NCBI GenBank assembly: GCA_020442225.1
Contig: JAGRKR010000401.1
Coordinates: forward strand, 1 to 6,560
DNA from: Hyphomicrobiaceae bacterium
Lineage (GTDB): Bacteria; Pseudomonadota; Alphaproteobacteria; Rhizobiales; Hyphomicrobiaceae
Length of the DNA stretch: 6,560 nt
Direction of reading: 5' to 3'
A program made the translations under genes and the position numbers. A model generated the notes under the pieces. It saw only the letters and a list, made by a program, of their open reading frames with translations, did not search any database and was not told where the DNA came from. This document shows positions 1-6,157 of this stretch, piece after piece. Numbering within the stretch: the stretch's first letter is position 1; the number at the start of each line of letters is the position of its first letter.

Positions 1-29
1 ACAAAAGTCCTGAGATCAGATCGCTCGTT

Positions 30-47
30 TTGGCCCAAAGAGGCCAA
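30..47. repeat. Inverted repeat TTGGCC-N6-GGCCAA
   Basis: A perfect 6-base inverted repeat with a 6-base spacer inside the presumed insertion-sequence end. It may be a protein-binding site of the element. Nothing identifies the protein. Confidence 0.5.
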
Positions 48-83
48 TGCGCCATGGCACGCGCCAGCTATTGGTAAGCGCGC

Positions 84-95
84 GCGCCATGGCGC
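84..95. repeat. Perfect 12-base palindrome GCGCCATGGCGC
   Basis: A perfect palindrome within the presumed insertion-sequence end. A shorter copy of its core (GCCATGGC) lies at 51-58, so the same core occurs twice about 33 bases apart. It could be a regulatory site of the element or simply chance in GC-rich DNA. Confidence 0.45.
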
Positions 96-109
96 AGGCC
101 ACTGCCACC

Positions 110-153
110 TGGCCTGGTTTTGCGCCGCCGCGTGGCCGGATTTTGCACCGCCG
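110..153. repeat. Two 21-base direct repeats, 23-base spacing
   Basis: Bases 110-130 and 133-153 agree at 18 of 21 positions. Both start TGGCC, contain TTTTGC and end CCGCCG; they differ at positions 6, 8 and 15. The 23-base period places them on nearly the same face of the helix, as expected for transposase binding sites at an insertion-sequence end. Confidence 0.8.
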
Positions 154-173
154 TTGACAGCCGGTCATGATCG

Positions 174-178
174 CCTCC
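174..178 (-). promoter_or_regulatory. Ribosome-binding site of the interrupted downstream gene
   Basis: GGAGG on the minus strand lies 5 bases before the ATG at 168-166 and directly behind the stop of the large gene. It is the strongest Shine-Dalgarno match in the window and is the main reason to believe a further gene once followed. Confidence 0.55.
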
Positions 179-180
179 GT

Positions 181-3100
181 TTAAGCCGCTGCAGTGCGGT
201 CGGTGACCCCGACCAGCGTATGGCGCTCAAGAAGCGAGGCCAGCATGGCCGACCCCTGCGCAGAGATCGGAATGAACAGCCTGAGCTTCCAGGAGATGAT
301 TTCCGAAATCAGCCCAAGCGCCTTCAGCCGCGGCACCATCGCATCGGTGAAGCCGATCAGTTCGACGCGATAGTCGTTCATGACGCGGCTGCGGCGCAAG
401 ACCAGGCCGTCGGCGAGCTGCAAGCCGATCCTACCTTCGATCAGGCCTGTCCATGCCTCCTCTGGCGCGAGCGTCGGCACATTGTCGATCCCGAGATTGC
501 GCAACATGGTCGCGACCAGCGTTGGCGCGACGTGGCGGCCAATGATGCGTTCGCCGGCATCGGTCTGGATCCGGTAGACTTGGCAATCATGGTCCGGCAA
601 CCGCCGCCAGATCGGCAGGAGCAGGCCTGTTACGATATGGAAAGTGCTGGTGGTGAACTCCGGAACGGCGGCCACCTCCGCCTGCCACAGTTCGCAGAAG
701 CGTTTCCGGTCGGCCGGCTGCCAGTGGGTCTCGGCGAGGGCGTCAAGGCCGAAGCGTAGTTCGTCGGTCGGCCGCAGCAGGCGCACGCGGTGCTCGACGG
801 TTCCGTCGTCGAGCATGAGGCTCGCCGTCGGCAGCTGTACCGCGGCGCGGTTCGAACGCGTGTTGACCAGCAGGACCGACTGCGGCTCGGCGCGGGCGAT
901 GGCCAGCGCGTCGACCAGGCCGAGAGGCCGAATGCGATCCTTGCGTGCAACGGTCAGCACATGCGACTGCGCGCCGGAGACCGGATGCGTGTAGACGGTG
1001 CGCCGATCGGTGACGGTGATGCTTTCCGCCGTGATCGTCTCCAGACCCTTGTCGTAGTTGCCGGCGGCGATGGCGCCTTCGATCTTGGCCGTCATCAATT
1101 GCTCGAACATCTCGAACAGCAAATTCTGGGTTTCGATGCGCAACGCCAGCAGCCGGTTCAGCCAGGTCGTGATCGGGGGCAGCTCGTCGCGCAGGCAGCC
1201 CTCGTCGGTAGTCAGCGACAAGCCGGTGAGAGCCTCGAAAGTCGTCAGCGAGCAGCCCTCGATCTTGCCCTGGTGCAGCAGCCAGTAGAACTGGCGCAGT
1301 GCTGCGCGTGCATAGGGACTTTCGAGATTGTCCTCGGACCGGAACAGCCCTGCCCCGCCGGTCTGGCGCTGGCCGCGTGTGATTGCACCGAGCGTGTCGA
1401 GCCGTCTGGCGATCGTCGACAGGAAACGCTTGCCGGCCTTCACATTGGCGGCCATCGGCCGGAATAAGGGCGGTTGTTTTTGATTTGTGCGGTGGGTTCG
1501 GCCGAGGCCCTGGATGGCATTATCGGCGCGCCAGCCGGTCTCCAGCAGATAGTGCTTGCGCAACCTCTGGTTTTTCACGCCGAGGTCAGCGTGGTAGGAG
1601 CGCCCGGTGCCGCCGGCGTCCGAAAAGATCAGCACCCCCTTGTCGTCATCCATGAAGGCCTGGGTTTCGGCGAGATTGGCCGAGCCCGGTCGGTTTTCGA
1701 CGGCGAGCCGGTCGATGCCGTCGCGACCGGTCTTCTTCACGATCCGCCTCGAACGGCCCGTCACCTCCGCGACGGTATCGGTGCCGAAGTGATGGAGGAT
1801 CTGGTCGAGTGCGCTGCCGACCGGCGGCAATGAGGCGAGTTTTTCGATCATCTCGTCGCGCCGGCGAACCGCGTCGCGGCACTGAACGGGATTACCGTCC
1901 TCGTCATGCACGGGCCGCGAATAGACATTGCCCTCGGCGTCCGAATATTCCTCGAAGAGCTGGGTCGGGAAGGAGTGCATCAGGTACCCGCCGACATACT
2001 CGCGCGGCGTCACGTCGACATGCAGGTCCGACCATTCCTCGGTCGGGATCTCGGCCAGCCGACGTTCCATCAGCGCCTCGCCGGTGGAGACGATCTGCAC
2101 GACGGCCGAATGACCGTCGTCACGGTCGCGCTCTATCGCGCCGATCAGCGTCGGCGTCATCATCGAGGTGATGAGGTGGCTGAAGAAACGCTGCTTGGTG
2201 CTCTCAAAGGCAGAGCGCGCAGCCGCCTTTGCATTGCGGTTCAGCGTGCCGGACTCGCTGGTGATATTGGTCGCCTCGAGCGCGGCAGTCAAATTGTTAT
2301 GGATGACCTGGAAGGCGTCGGCATAGGCGTTGTAGATGCGGATCTGTTCCTCGGTCAGCTCATGTTCAAGCAGGTCGTATTCGACGCCGTCGTAGGAGAG
2401 CGATCGCGACGTGTAGAGCCCGAGCGACTTGAGGTCGCGGGCCAGCACTTCCATGGCAGCGACGCCGCCATCCTCGATGGCCGAAACGAACTCGGCGCGG
2501 TTGGCAAAGGGAAAATCCTCGCTGCCCCAGATGCCAAGCCGCTGGGCATAGGCCAGGTTCTCCACCGCGGTCGCACCGGTCGCCGAAACATAGACGATAC
2601 GGGCGTCGGGAAGCGCATGCTGCAACCGCAATCCGGCCTTGCCCTGCTGTGATGGAGCGACGTCGCCTCGCTCGCTTTTTCCGCCGGCGGCGTTGGCCAT
2701 GCCATGGGCCTCGTCGAAAACGATGACGCCGTCGAAAGGTTTTTTGGTCCCTGTTGGGCCTTCGGCCCTCCCCGCCTGGTTTTCTTCAGCCCCTGTCGCG
2801 CCTCCGGCGCTCACCGCCTCTTGTCGGACCCAGTCGAGGATCTGGGCGATGCGAGACTTCTTGCCGTCGCGTTCCTGGGAGCGCAGCGTCGCATAGGTCG
2901 TGAACAGGATGCCTTCGGCAAGGCGGATCGGCGTGCCCTGCCGATAGCGTGAGAGTGGCTGGACAAGAAGCCTCTCCTGGCCAAGTGCTGCCCAGTCGCG
3001 CTGGGCGTCCTCAAGCAGCTTGTCGGATTTCGAGATCCAGATCGCACGGCGTCGGCCCTGCAGCCAGTTGTCGAGGATGATGCCGGCGACCTGTCGGCCT

Positions 3101-4719
3101 TTGCCGCAGCCGGTGCCGTCGCCCAAAAACCATCCACGGCGGAAGCGCACCGTATTCTCGGCGTCTTCCGGTGCAGCCGAGACGACGTCGCAGGTTTCGT
3201 CGACGGTCCAGGCGCCGGCGAGATGACCGGAATGCGCCTCACCGGCATAGATCACGCTTTCGAGTTGAGCGTCCGACAGCAAGCCTTCTTCGATGACGGT
3301 ATCCGGCAGGAGTGGCCGGTAAGACGGCTTCGGCGGCGCCACCGCGGCCATGGCGGCCGACTGGACCAGCGGCGTCGGATGCGGCTTGGCGCGCGGAATA
3401 TCGATCGATTGGAGCGCATAGGGCTCGTAGATCGTGTCGGTGAGCCGGCCGCCCTCCTCCGGCATCCAGTCGCGCAGCTCATAAGCCAACGGGACGGCCG
3501 ATGCGCTGCTTGCTATGGCCGGACGGGTGGGCTTTGCCCGGGCGAGCGGGCGCGCTGGCCGGATGATCTTCGCATCGGCCACTGAGGCGGCGCTGGGTGC
3601 GGCTCTCGCCGCGGATCGCGCCGCCATCTGCATGGCCGCATTGCGCAGGATGCCGTTTGACAGGGAGCCGATCGAATCCGGAAAGCCACCCGGAGTCCGG
3701 GGAGGCAGATCGGAAACCCAGGCAAGCAGCGTCTCGACATCCCCGGCCTTGCCCGGCGACGTGACGAAGCGGGAAGGATCGGCCGCCGGAATCTTGTCGA
3801 TGATGGTCAGGCGTGTTTCGGCGGTCGTCCCATGACGGGCATAGACGCTGCCGTCGATCGCCGCGGTGAAGACGACCCTGCCCTGCTGTTGCAGCCGCTC
3901 GAAAGCGGGTCGCCATTTGGGGGTTTCGGGAGAAAGGCCGGTGCCGGTGATGGCGACGAGGCGGCCACCCGCGCGCAGCCGCGCGAATGCGGAGGAGAGA
4001 TGCCGCCATGCCGCATCGGCAACATGGCCGTCCACATAGGCTCCAACGGTGAAGGGCGGGTTCATCAGCACGACGGACGGTTCGATGCCGGTATTGAGGT
4101 GGTCGTCGATATGAGCTGCGTCGTGCCGGGAGACGGGAACGCGCGGAAACAGCCGGCCGAGCAGATCGGCGCGCGTGGCGGCGAGCTCGTTGAGCACGAG
4201 CGAGGCGCGGGCGATCTCGCCATGGACGGCGAGAAGACCGGTGCCGGCCGAGGGCTCGAGGACGAGGTCCGACGCGGCGATCGCCGCGGCGTGAGCGGTG
4301 ACGAAAGCGAGCGGCAGCGGCGTTGACAGCTGCTGCATGGCCTGGCTCTCGTCGGAGCGCCGCGTGTGGGTGGGAACGAGTTCGGCGATCCGCCTCATCA
4401 TTGCCAGTGGTGCCTCCGGCGAGGTCGATCGGGACAGGATCGCCGGTCCGAAGCGGCGCAGAAACAGAACCTGGGCTGCTTCGAGCGCTTCATAGGCGTC
4501 CTTCCAGATCCAGAAACCTTCGGCATCCGTACCGCCGAAAGACGACGACATGGCCGCGCCGAGCACATTGGTGCTGATCGCGCGGCCGCCTTCGAGAGGA
4601 GGGAGAAGAAGCTCTGCCGCGCGGAGGGTCGCTGCGGCTCGATTCCCGACGTCAGGTGCAAGCGTGGGGAAGGTTGTGGCGGCCGGGGCGGCCACCGATG
4701 CAGGCATGACGATGTTCAT
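181..4719 (-). CDS. Strawberry-notch-type helicase fused to N6-adenine-type DNA methyltransferase (1512 aa)
   Basis: The protein probably binds DNA, methylates adenine and translocates or remodels DNA using ATP in the cytoplasm. The N-terminal half has a class I SAM-dependent methyltransferase: QQLSTP at residues 129-134, the SAM loop VLEPSAGTG at 153-161 and the catalytic NPPF at 220-223. An Ala/Pro-rich linker (about 357-410) leads to a superfamily 2 helicase: Walker A GDGTGCGKGRQ at 533-543, DEAH at 669-672, SAT at 712-714, the family signature FSDAGGTGRSYHAD at 1032-1045 and motif VI with QGLGRTHRTNQ at 1070-1080. All key residues are present. Residues from about 1180 to 1512 match no domain I know. 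The first ATG is chosen because AAGGA (4727-4731) lies 7 bases before it; a second Met at residue 5 is less well placed. The gene follows a DUF1419 gene by 188 bases. The family is common on rhizobial plasmids and integrative elements. A DarB-like antirestriction role is inference. The fusion call is firm. Confidence 0.92.
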   Translation of the reverse strand: MNIVMPASVAAPAATTFPTLAPDVGNRAAATLRAAELLLPPLEGGRAISTNVLGAAMSSSFGGTDAEGFWIWKDAYEALEAAQVLFLRRFGPAILSRSTSPEAPLAMMRRIAELVPTHTRRSDESQAMQQLSTPLPLAFVTAHAAAIAASDLVLEPSAGTGLLAVHGEIARASLVLNELAATRADLLGRLFPRVPVSRHDAAHIDDHLNTGIEPSVVLMNPPFTVGAYVDGHVADAAWRHLSSAFARLRAGGRLVAITGTGLSPETPKWRPAFERLQQQGRVVFTAAIDGSVYARHGTTAETRLTIIDKIPAADPSRFVTSPGKAGDVETLLAWVSDLPPRTPGGFPDSIGSLSNGILRNAAMQMAARSAARAAPSAASVADAKIIRPARPLARAKPTRPAIASSASAVPLAYELRDWMPEEGGRLTDTIYEPYALQSIDIPRAKPHPTPLVQSAAMAAVAPPKPSYRPLLPDTVIEEGLLSDAQLESVIYAGEAHSGHLAGAWTVDETCDVVSAAPEDAENTVRFRRGWFLGDGTGCGKGRQVAGIILDNWLQGRRRAIWISKSDKLLEDAQRDWAALGQERLLVQPLSRYRQGTPIRLAEGILFTTYATLRSQERDGKKSRIAQILDWVRQEAVSAGGATGAEENQAGRAEGPTGTKKPFDGVIVFDEAHGMANAAGGKSERGDVAPSQQGKAGLRLQHALPDARIVYVSATGATAVENLAYAQRLGIWGSEDFPFANRAEFVSAIEDGGVAAMEVLARDLKSLGLYTSRSLSYDGVEYDLLEHELTEEQIRIYNAYADAFQVIHNNLTAALEATNITSESGTLNRNAKAAARSAFESTKQRFFSHLITSMMTPTLIGAIERDRDDGHSAVVQIVSTGEALMERRLAEIPTEEWSDLHVDVTPREYVGGYLMHSFPTQLFEEYSDAEGNVYSRPVHDEDGNPVQCRDAVRRRDEMIEKLASLPPVGSALDQILHHFGTDTVAEVTGRSRRIVKKTGRDGIDRLAVENRPGSANLAETQAFMDDDKGVLIFSDAGGTGRSYHADLGVKNQRLRKHYLLETGWRADNAIQGLGRTHRTNQKQPPLFRPMAANVKAGKRFLSTIARRLDTLGAITRGQRQTGGAGLFRSEDNLESPYARAALRQFYWLLHQGKIEGCSLTTFEALTGLSLTTDEGCLRDELPPITTWLNRLLALRIETQNLLFEMFEQLMTAKIEGAIAAGNYDKGLETITAESITVTDRRTVYTHPVSGAQSHVLTVARKDRIRPLGLVDALAIARAEPQSVLLVNTRSNRAAVQLPTASLMLDDGTVEHRVRLLRPTDELRFGLDALAETHWQPADRKRFCELWQAEVAAVPEFTTSTFHIVTGLLLPIWRRLPDHDCQVYRIQTDAGERIIGRHVAPTLVATMLRNLGIDNVPTLAPEEAWTGLIEGRIGLQLADGLVLRRSRVMNDYRVELIGFTDAMVPRLKALGLISEIISWKLRLFIPISAQGSAMLASLLERHTLVGVTDRTAAA
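2737..2826 (-). repeat. In-frame, hairpin-forming low-complexity insert in the helicase gene
   Basis: The segment encodes residues 632-661 of the large protein, rich in Ala, Gly, Glu and Thr, between the Walker A and DEAH motifs. On the DNA it contains two short perfect hairpins: GGGCC-TTC-GGCCC (2756-2768) and GCGCC-TCC-GGCGC (2798-2810). The flanking residues look like normal helicase sequence (RIAQILDW before, DGVIVFDEAH after), so the segment looks like a loop insertion that keeps the frame. Confidence 0.45.
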
Positions 4720-4907
4720 GGAGATGTCCTTTGCGGAAGAGAGAGTCCGCCCCGCCGGCGCGCACTCTCCGCCCCGTCAAGGCCGCACTCCTTCCGGCCT
4801 CGCTCTCCCTCTCGCGTATCCTGCGGGTGATTCCGAACCGGCCGCGCGGCGACACAGGAGTCGATCCCGTGCTCTCGGTTGAGTGCGCCTCCCAGGTGCT
4901 TGGCCGC

Positions 4908-5552
4908 CTATGGCTGCTGATTACGACGGGACCGCATCGCTGCGCCTCCCCGTCTCGTGTGTCGTGCGCGGACTGCCGGCATGCGGCTGTCGATCTCTTC
5001 GTCGGACAGATCCTCAAGGAGCTTGAGGACGGTCCCCTGCCCGCCGGCGTTGACCAGGATGGTCCGCTTGCCGTGGTGTTCAACGGGCCAGGCGTCGGGA
5101 TTGGCCTCGCCGGCGATGCCTTTGAAGTCGGCATGCGTGGTCGACCAGATCGCCTCGAGCTTTTCCTCACGCGTCATGCTGTCGACGGCGCCGGTCTCGC
5201 GGGCAATGATCGCCGCCCGCATCGCATCAGGATTGTGCTTATCGGAAAGATCGCAAACTCCATGGAAAAAGCGTTCGCGCCCGCGGATCCTGATCGAGAA
5301 GAAGACGCTGGTGACATTGCCGGCCTTGTATTCGGACATGCCGAACATGCCGGTTCTCTGGAACAGTGGTGGGAGAAGCCCCAGCATGAAATGATATTCC
5401 GCGCCGGCGATCTCGAACCATTCCGACGCATATGGCTTGCCGGACAGGGGATCGGCATCGGGCGTATCACTGTGGCGGTTGAAGAGCGCAAACATCTGAT
5501 CGCGCGTTGCGACGCCGTCGAACACTTTCCTGAAGGGCGGATGCGTGGTCAT
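4908..5552 (-). CDS. DUF1419 family protein (214 aa)
   Basis: I recognise this as a DUF1419 protein, a family of unknown function found mostly in Rhizobiales, often on plasmids. Conserved-looking blocks are WFEIAGAEYHFMLGLLPPLF at residues 45-64, SEYKAGNVTSVFF at 73-85 and GRERFFHGVCDLSD at 91-104. Together they suggest a compact alpha/beta fold. There is no signal peptide or convincing membrane segment, so it is probably cytoplasmic. An acidic stretch (LEDLSDEEID, 169-178) is followed by a basic tail rich in Arg. The start at 5552 is preferred over an in-frame ATG 18 codons upstream because AGGAGA lies 6 bases before it, and the extra residues are Arg/Leu-rich and unlike the rest. It lies upstream of the methyltransferase-helicase gene on the same strand, so the two may act together, but nothing in the sequence shows how. 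No catalytic motif is evident. Confidence 0.8.
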   Translation of the reverse strand: MTTHPPFRKVFDGVATRDQMFALFNRHSDTPDADPLSGKPYASEWFEIAGAEYHFMLGLLPPLFQRTGMFGMSEYKAGNVTSVFFSIRIRGRERFFHGVCDLSDKHNPDAMRAAIIARETGAVDSMTREEKLEAIWSTTHADFKGIAGEANPDAWPVEHHGKRTILVNAGGQGTVLKLLEDLSDEEIDSRMPAVRARHTRRGGAAMRSRRNQQP

Positions 5553-5558
5553 TAGGCT

Positions 5559-5564
5559 TCTCCT
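5559..5564 (-). promoter_or_regulatory. Ribosome-binding site that fixes the DUF1419 start
   Basis: AGGAGA on the minus strand lies 6 bases before the ATG at 5552 and settles the start there. The longer reading frame starting at 5606 has no comparable site. Confidence 0.75.
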
Positions 5565-5663
5565 GAGCGCAGGTAGACGCCGCGCCGTGTGAAGGCGCCG
5601 TCGCAACTGCCTGGGGGTGTCATGAAAGCCGACCGAGTTGGCCGGACGCTGTGGGTCAGGGGA

Positions 5664-5783
5664 TCAGTCGAGCCCGAGCTTGCGAGGCGAGGTCGCTTGC
5701 AGCATCCAGCGCTCGCCCTTGATGAGGAAGTCGTTTGCGGGCGGAACGCGGCCGAGAACTTGCTGTACGTGGCGCTCGACCAC
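5664..5783 (-). CDS. Possible small ORF, 39 codons, unknown function
   Basis: A short open frame ends in TGA at 5664-5666 and reads ERHVQQVLGRVPPANDFLIK followed by GERWMLQATSPRKLGLD. About 32 of its 39 sense codons end in G or C, and the residue mix (Trp, Asp, Lys, Phe) looks like real protein, not a shadow frame. The start is the weak point: the only usual start codon well placed is a GTG at 5783-5781, with no clear Shine-Dalgarno sequence. The frame is open upstream to the stop of the 63-aa gene, with which it is in phase. It could be a real small gene with a poor start, the tail of a decayed gene, or a C-terminal piece reached by readthrough or a frameshift. I do not recognise the protein. 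Confidence 0.35.
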   Translation of the reverse strand: MVERHVQQVLGRVPPANDFLIKGERWMLQATSPRKLGLD

Positions 5784-5852
5784 CGCGCGTCGGCACAGCG
5801 ACCAAATCCGTGACGACAGACACGGGCTGCGGATTCGACCTGCGCCGACTCT

Positions 5853-6044
5853 TTATGCCGGTTCAACTTCCTCGTTCTGGAGATCCCAGCCGGTTAGCCA
5901 GCGCGGATCATCGAACTCGGGCGTGTCGACGCCGCCGGACGAGACCTCCTCCAAGGCGTGGTCTTCATTTTCTGCCTCGACATCGATTTCGATGCTTCGC
6001 GTTGTCTTGAAGACCTGGATGATCCTGATCCTGTGCGTGCTCAT
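5853..6044 (-). CDS. Small acidic protein (63 aa), distantly DpnD/PcfM-like
   Basis: The N-terminal third (HRIRIIQVFKTTRSIEIDVE) followed by AENEDHALEEV has the pattern of short beta-strands then an acidic helix. This pattern is seen in DpnD/PcfM-type small proteins, found near restriction and conjugation genes. The match is a resemblance by eye, not a firm family call. The C-terminal half is acidic and carries two Trp residues (PRWLTGWDLQNEEVEPA, 47-63). The start at 6044 is preferred over an in-frame ATG at 6107 because AAGGA (6052-6056) lies 7 bases before it. The 21 extra residues of the longer form are His/Arg/Ser-rich and look non-coding. It is probably cytoplasmic. It lies between the 130-aa gene and the DUF1419 gene on the same strand. 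Its function is unknown. Confidence 0.75.
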   Translation of the reverse strand: MSTHRIRIIQVFKTTRSIEIDVEAENEDHALEEVSSGGVDTPEFDDPRWLTGWDLQNEEVEPA

Positions 6045-6051
6045 GTCCTCG

Positions 6052-6056
6052 TCCTT
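6052..6056 (-). promoter_or_regulatory. Ribosome-binding site that fixes the 63-aa gene start
   Basis: AAGGA on the minus strand lies 7 bases before the ATG at 6044, with a second GAGG (6047-6050) closer in. It favours this start over the in-frame ATG at 6107, which lies inside a palindrome and has no such site. Confidence 0.65.
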
Positions 6057-6101
6057 TCGAAGGTGATGGCTGTGGCGTGTTCGTGACAGGTGGCTCTGGG
6101 G

Positions 6102-6143
6102 CGGCATGCCGTTTGCATCGGCGACGCCGCGGGCTTCCGATGC
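6102..6143. repeat. Palindrome and inverted repeat between the 130-aa and 63-aa genes
   Basis: A perfect 10-base palindrome CGGCATGCCG (6102-6111) stands beside a perfect 7-base inverted repeat, GCATCGG (6115-6121) and CCGATGC (6137-6143), with a 15-base loop. This lies in the 113-base gap downstream of the 130-aa gene. No T run follows, so it is not a typical intrinsic terminator. It could be an operator, an RNA stem that stabilises or attenuates the transcript, or chance. Confidence 0.4.
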
Positions 6144-6157
6144 CCGAGGTGGCGGGT

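Larger units (their letters stand above)
1..159. mobile_element. Probable terminus of an IS21-family insertion sequence (partial)
   Basis: Read on the minus strand, this begins TGTCAACGGCGGTGCAAAA, which is the kind of TGT-starting end seen in IS21-family elements. Behind it are two closely related 21-base direct repeats at 133-153 and 110-130, matching the multiple terminal repeats to which IS21-type transposases bind. The element would run leftwards beyond base 1. No istA or istB coding sequence can be identified in the 159 bases present, so it is unclear which end this is. The family call is by pattern only. Confidence 0.5.
16..168 (-). pseudogene. Start of next operon gene, cut off after three codons by an inserted element
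   Basis: Just past the stop of the large gene, GGAGG (174-178) sits 5 bases before an ATG at 168-166. This is an ideal translation start, 12 bases after the TAA, as expected for a coupled downstream gene. The frame begins Met-Thr-Gly and then enters the sequence TGTCAACGG, which resembles an IS21-type terminus. From there it reads Arg/Gly/Ala-rich residues unlike a normal protein until TGA at 16-18, giving a 50-residue chimeric product. I infer that the original gene continued beyond the inserted element, outside this window. What it encoded cannot be told from three codons. The alternative is that the 50-codon frame is a real but meaningless small ORF. Confidence 0.45.

Noticed and set aside
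1..55. Minus-strand frame from an ATG at 55 to the window edge, possibly a transposase start
   Set aside because: Only 18 codons are visible, there is no ribosome-binding site, and the residues match no transposase start that I know.
154..759. 201-codon open frame on the plus strand
   Set aside because: It lies opposite the C-terminal part of the large minus-strand gene, has no ribosome-binding site and encodes a residue mix typical of antisense frames in GC-rich DNA.
790..1467. 225-codon plus-strand open frame
   Set aside because: It is antisense to the helicase gene, whose protein is clearly recognisable here. The frame is open because of third-position G/C bias.
1906..2652. 248-codon plus-strand open frame
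   Set aside because: It is antisense to well-conserved helicase sequence, with no start signal and no recognisable protein.
4652..5170. 172-codon minus-strand frame bridging the gap before the large gene
   Set aside because: It overlaps both neighbouring genes in another frame, is Arg/Ser/Pro-rich and has no ribosome-binding site.
4731..5555. 274-codon plus-strand open frame
   Set aside because: It is the mirror of the DUF1419 gene and its downstream gap. The DUF1419 frame has the better protein and a real ribosome-binding site.
5582..5598. Inverted repeat GCGCC-N7-GGCGC upstream of the DUF1419 gene
   Set aside because: Five-base G/C stems are common by chance in DNA this GC-rich, and no promoter element stands beside it.
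5552..5866. 104-codon minus-strand frame in the 300-base gap
   Set aside because: Its composition is Arg/Ser/Cys-rich and it shares the bases with a better-looking 39-codon frame. No start signal precedes it.
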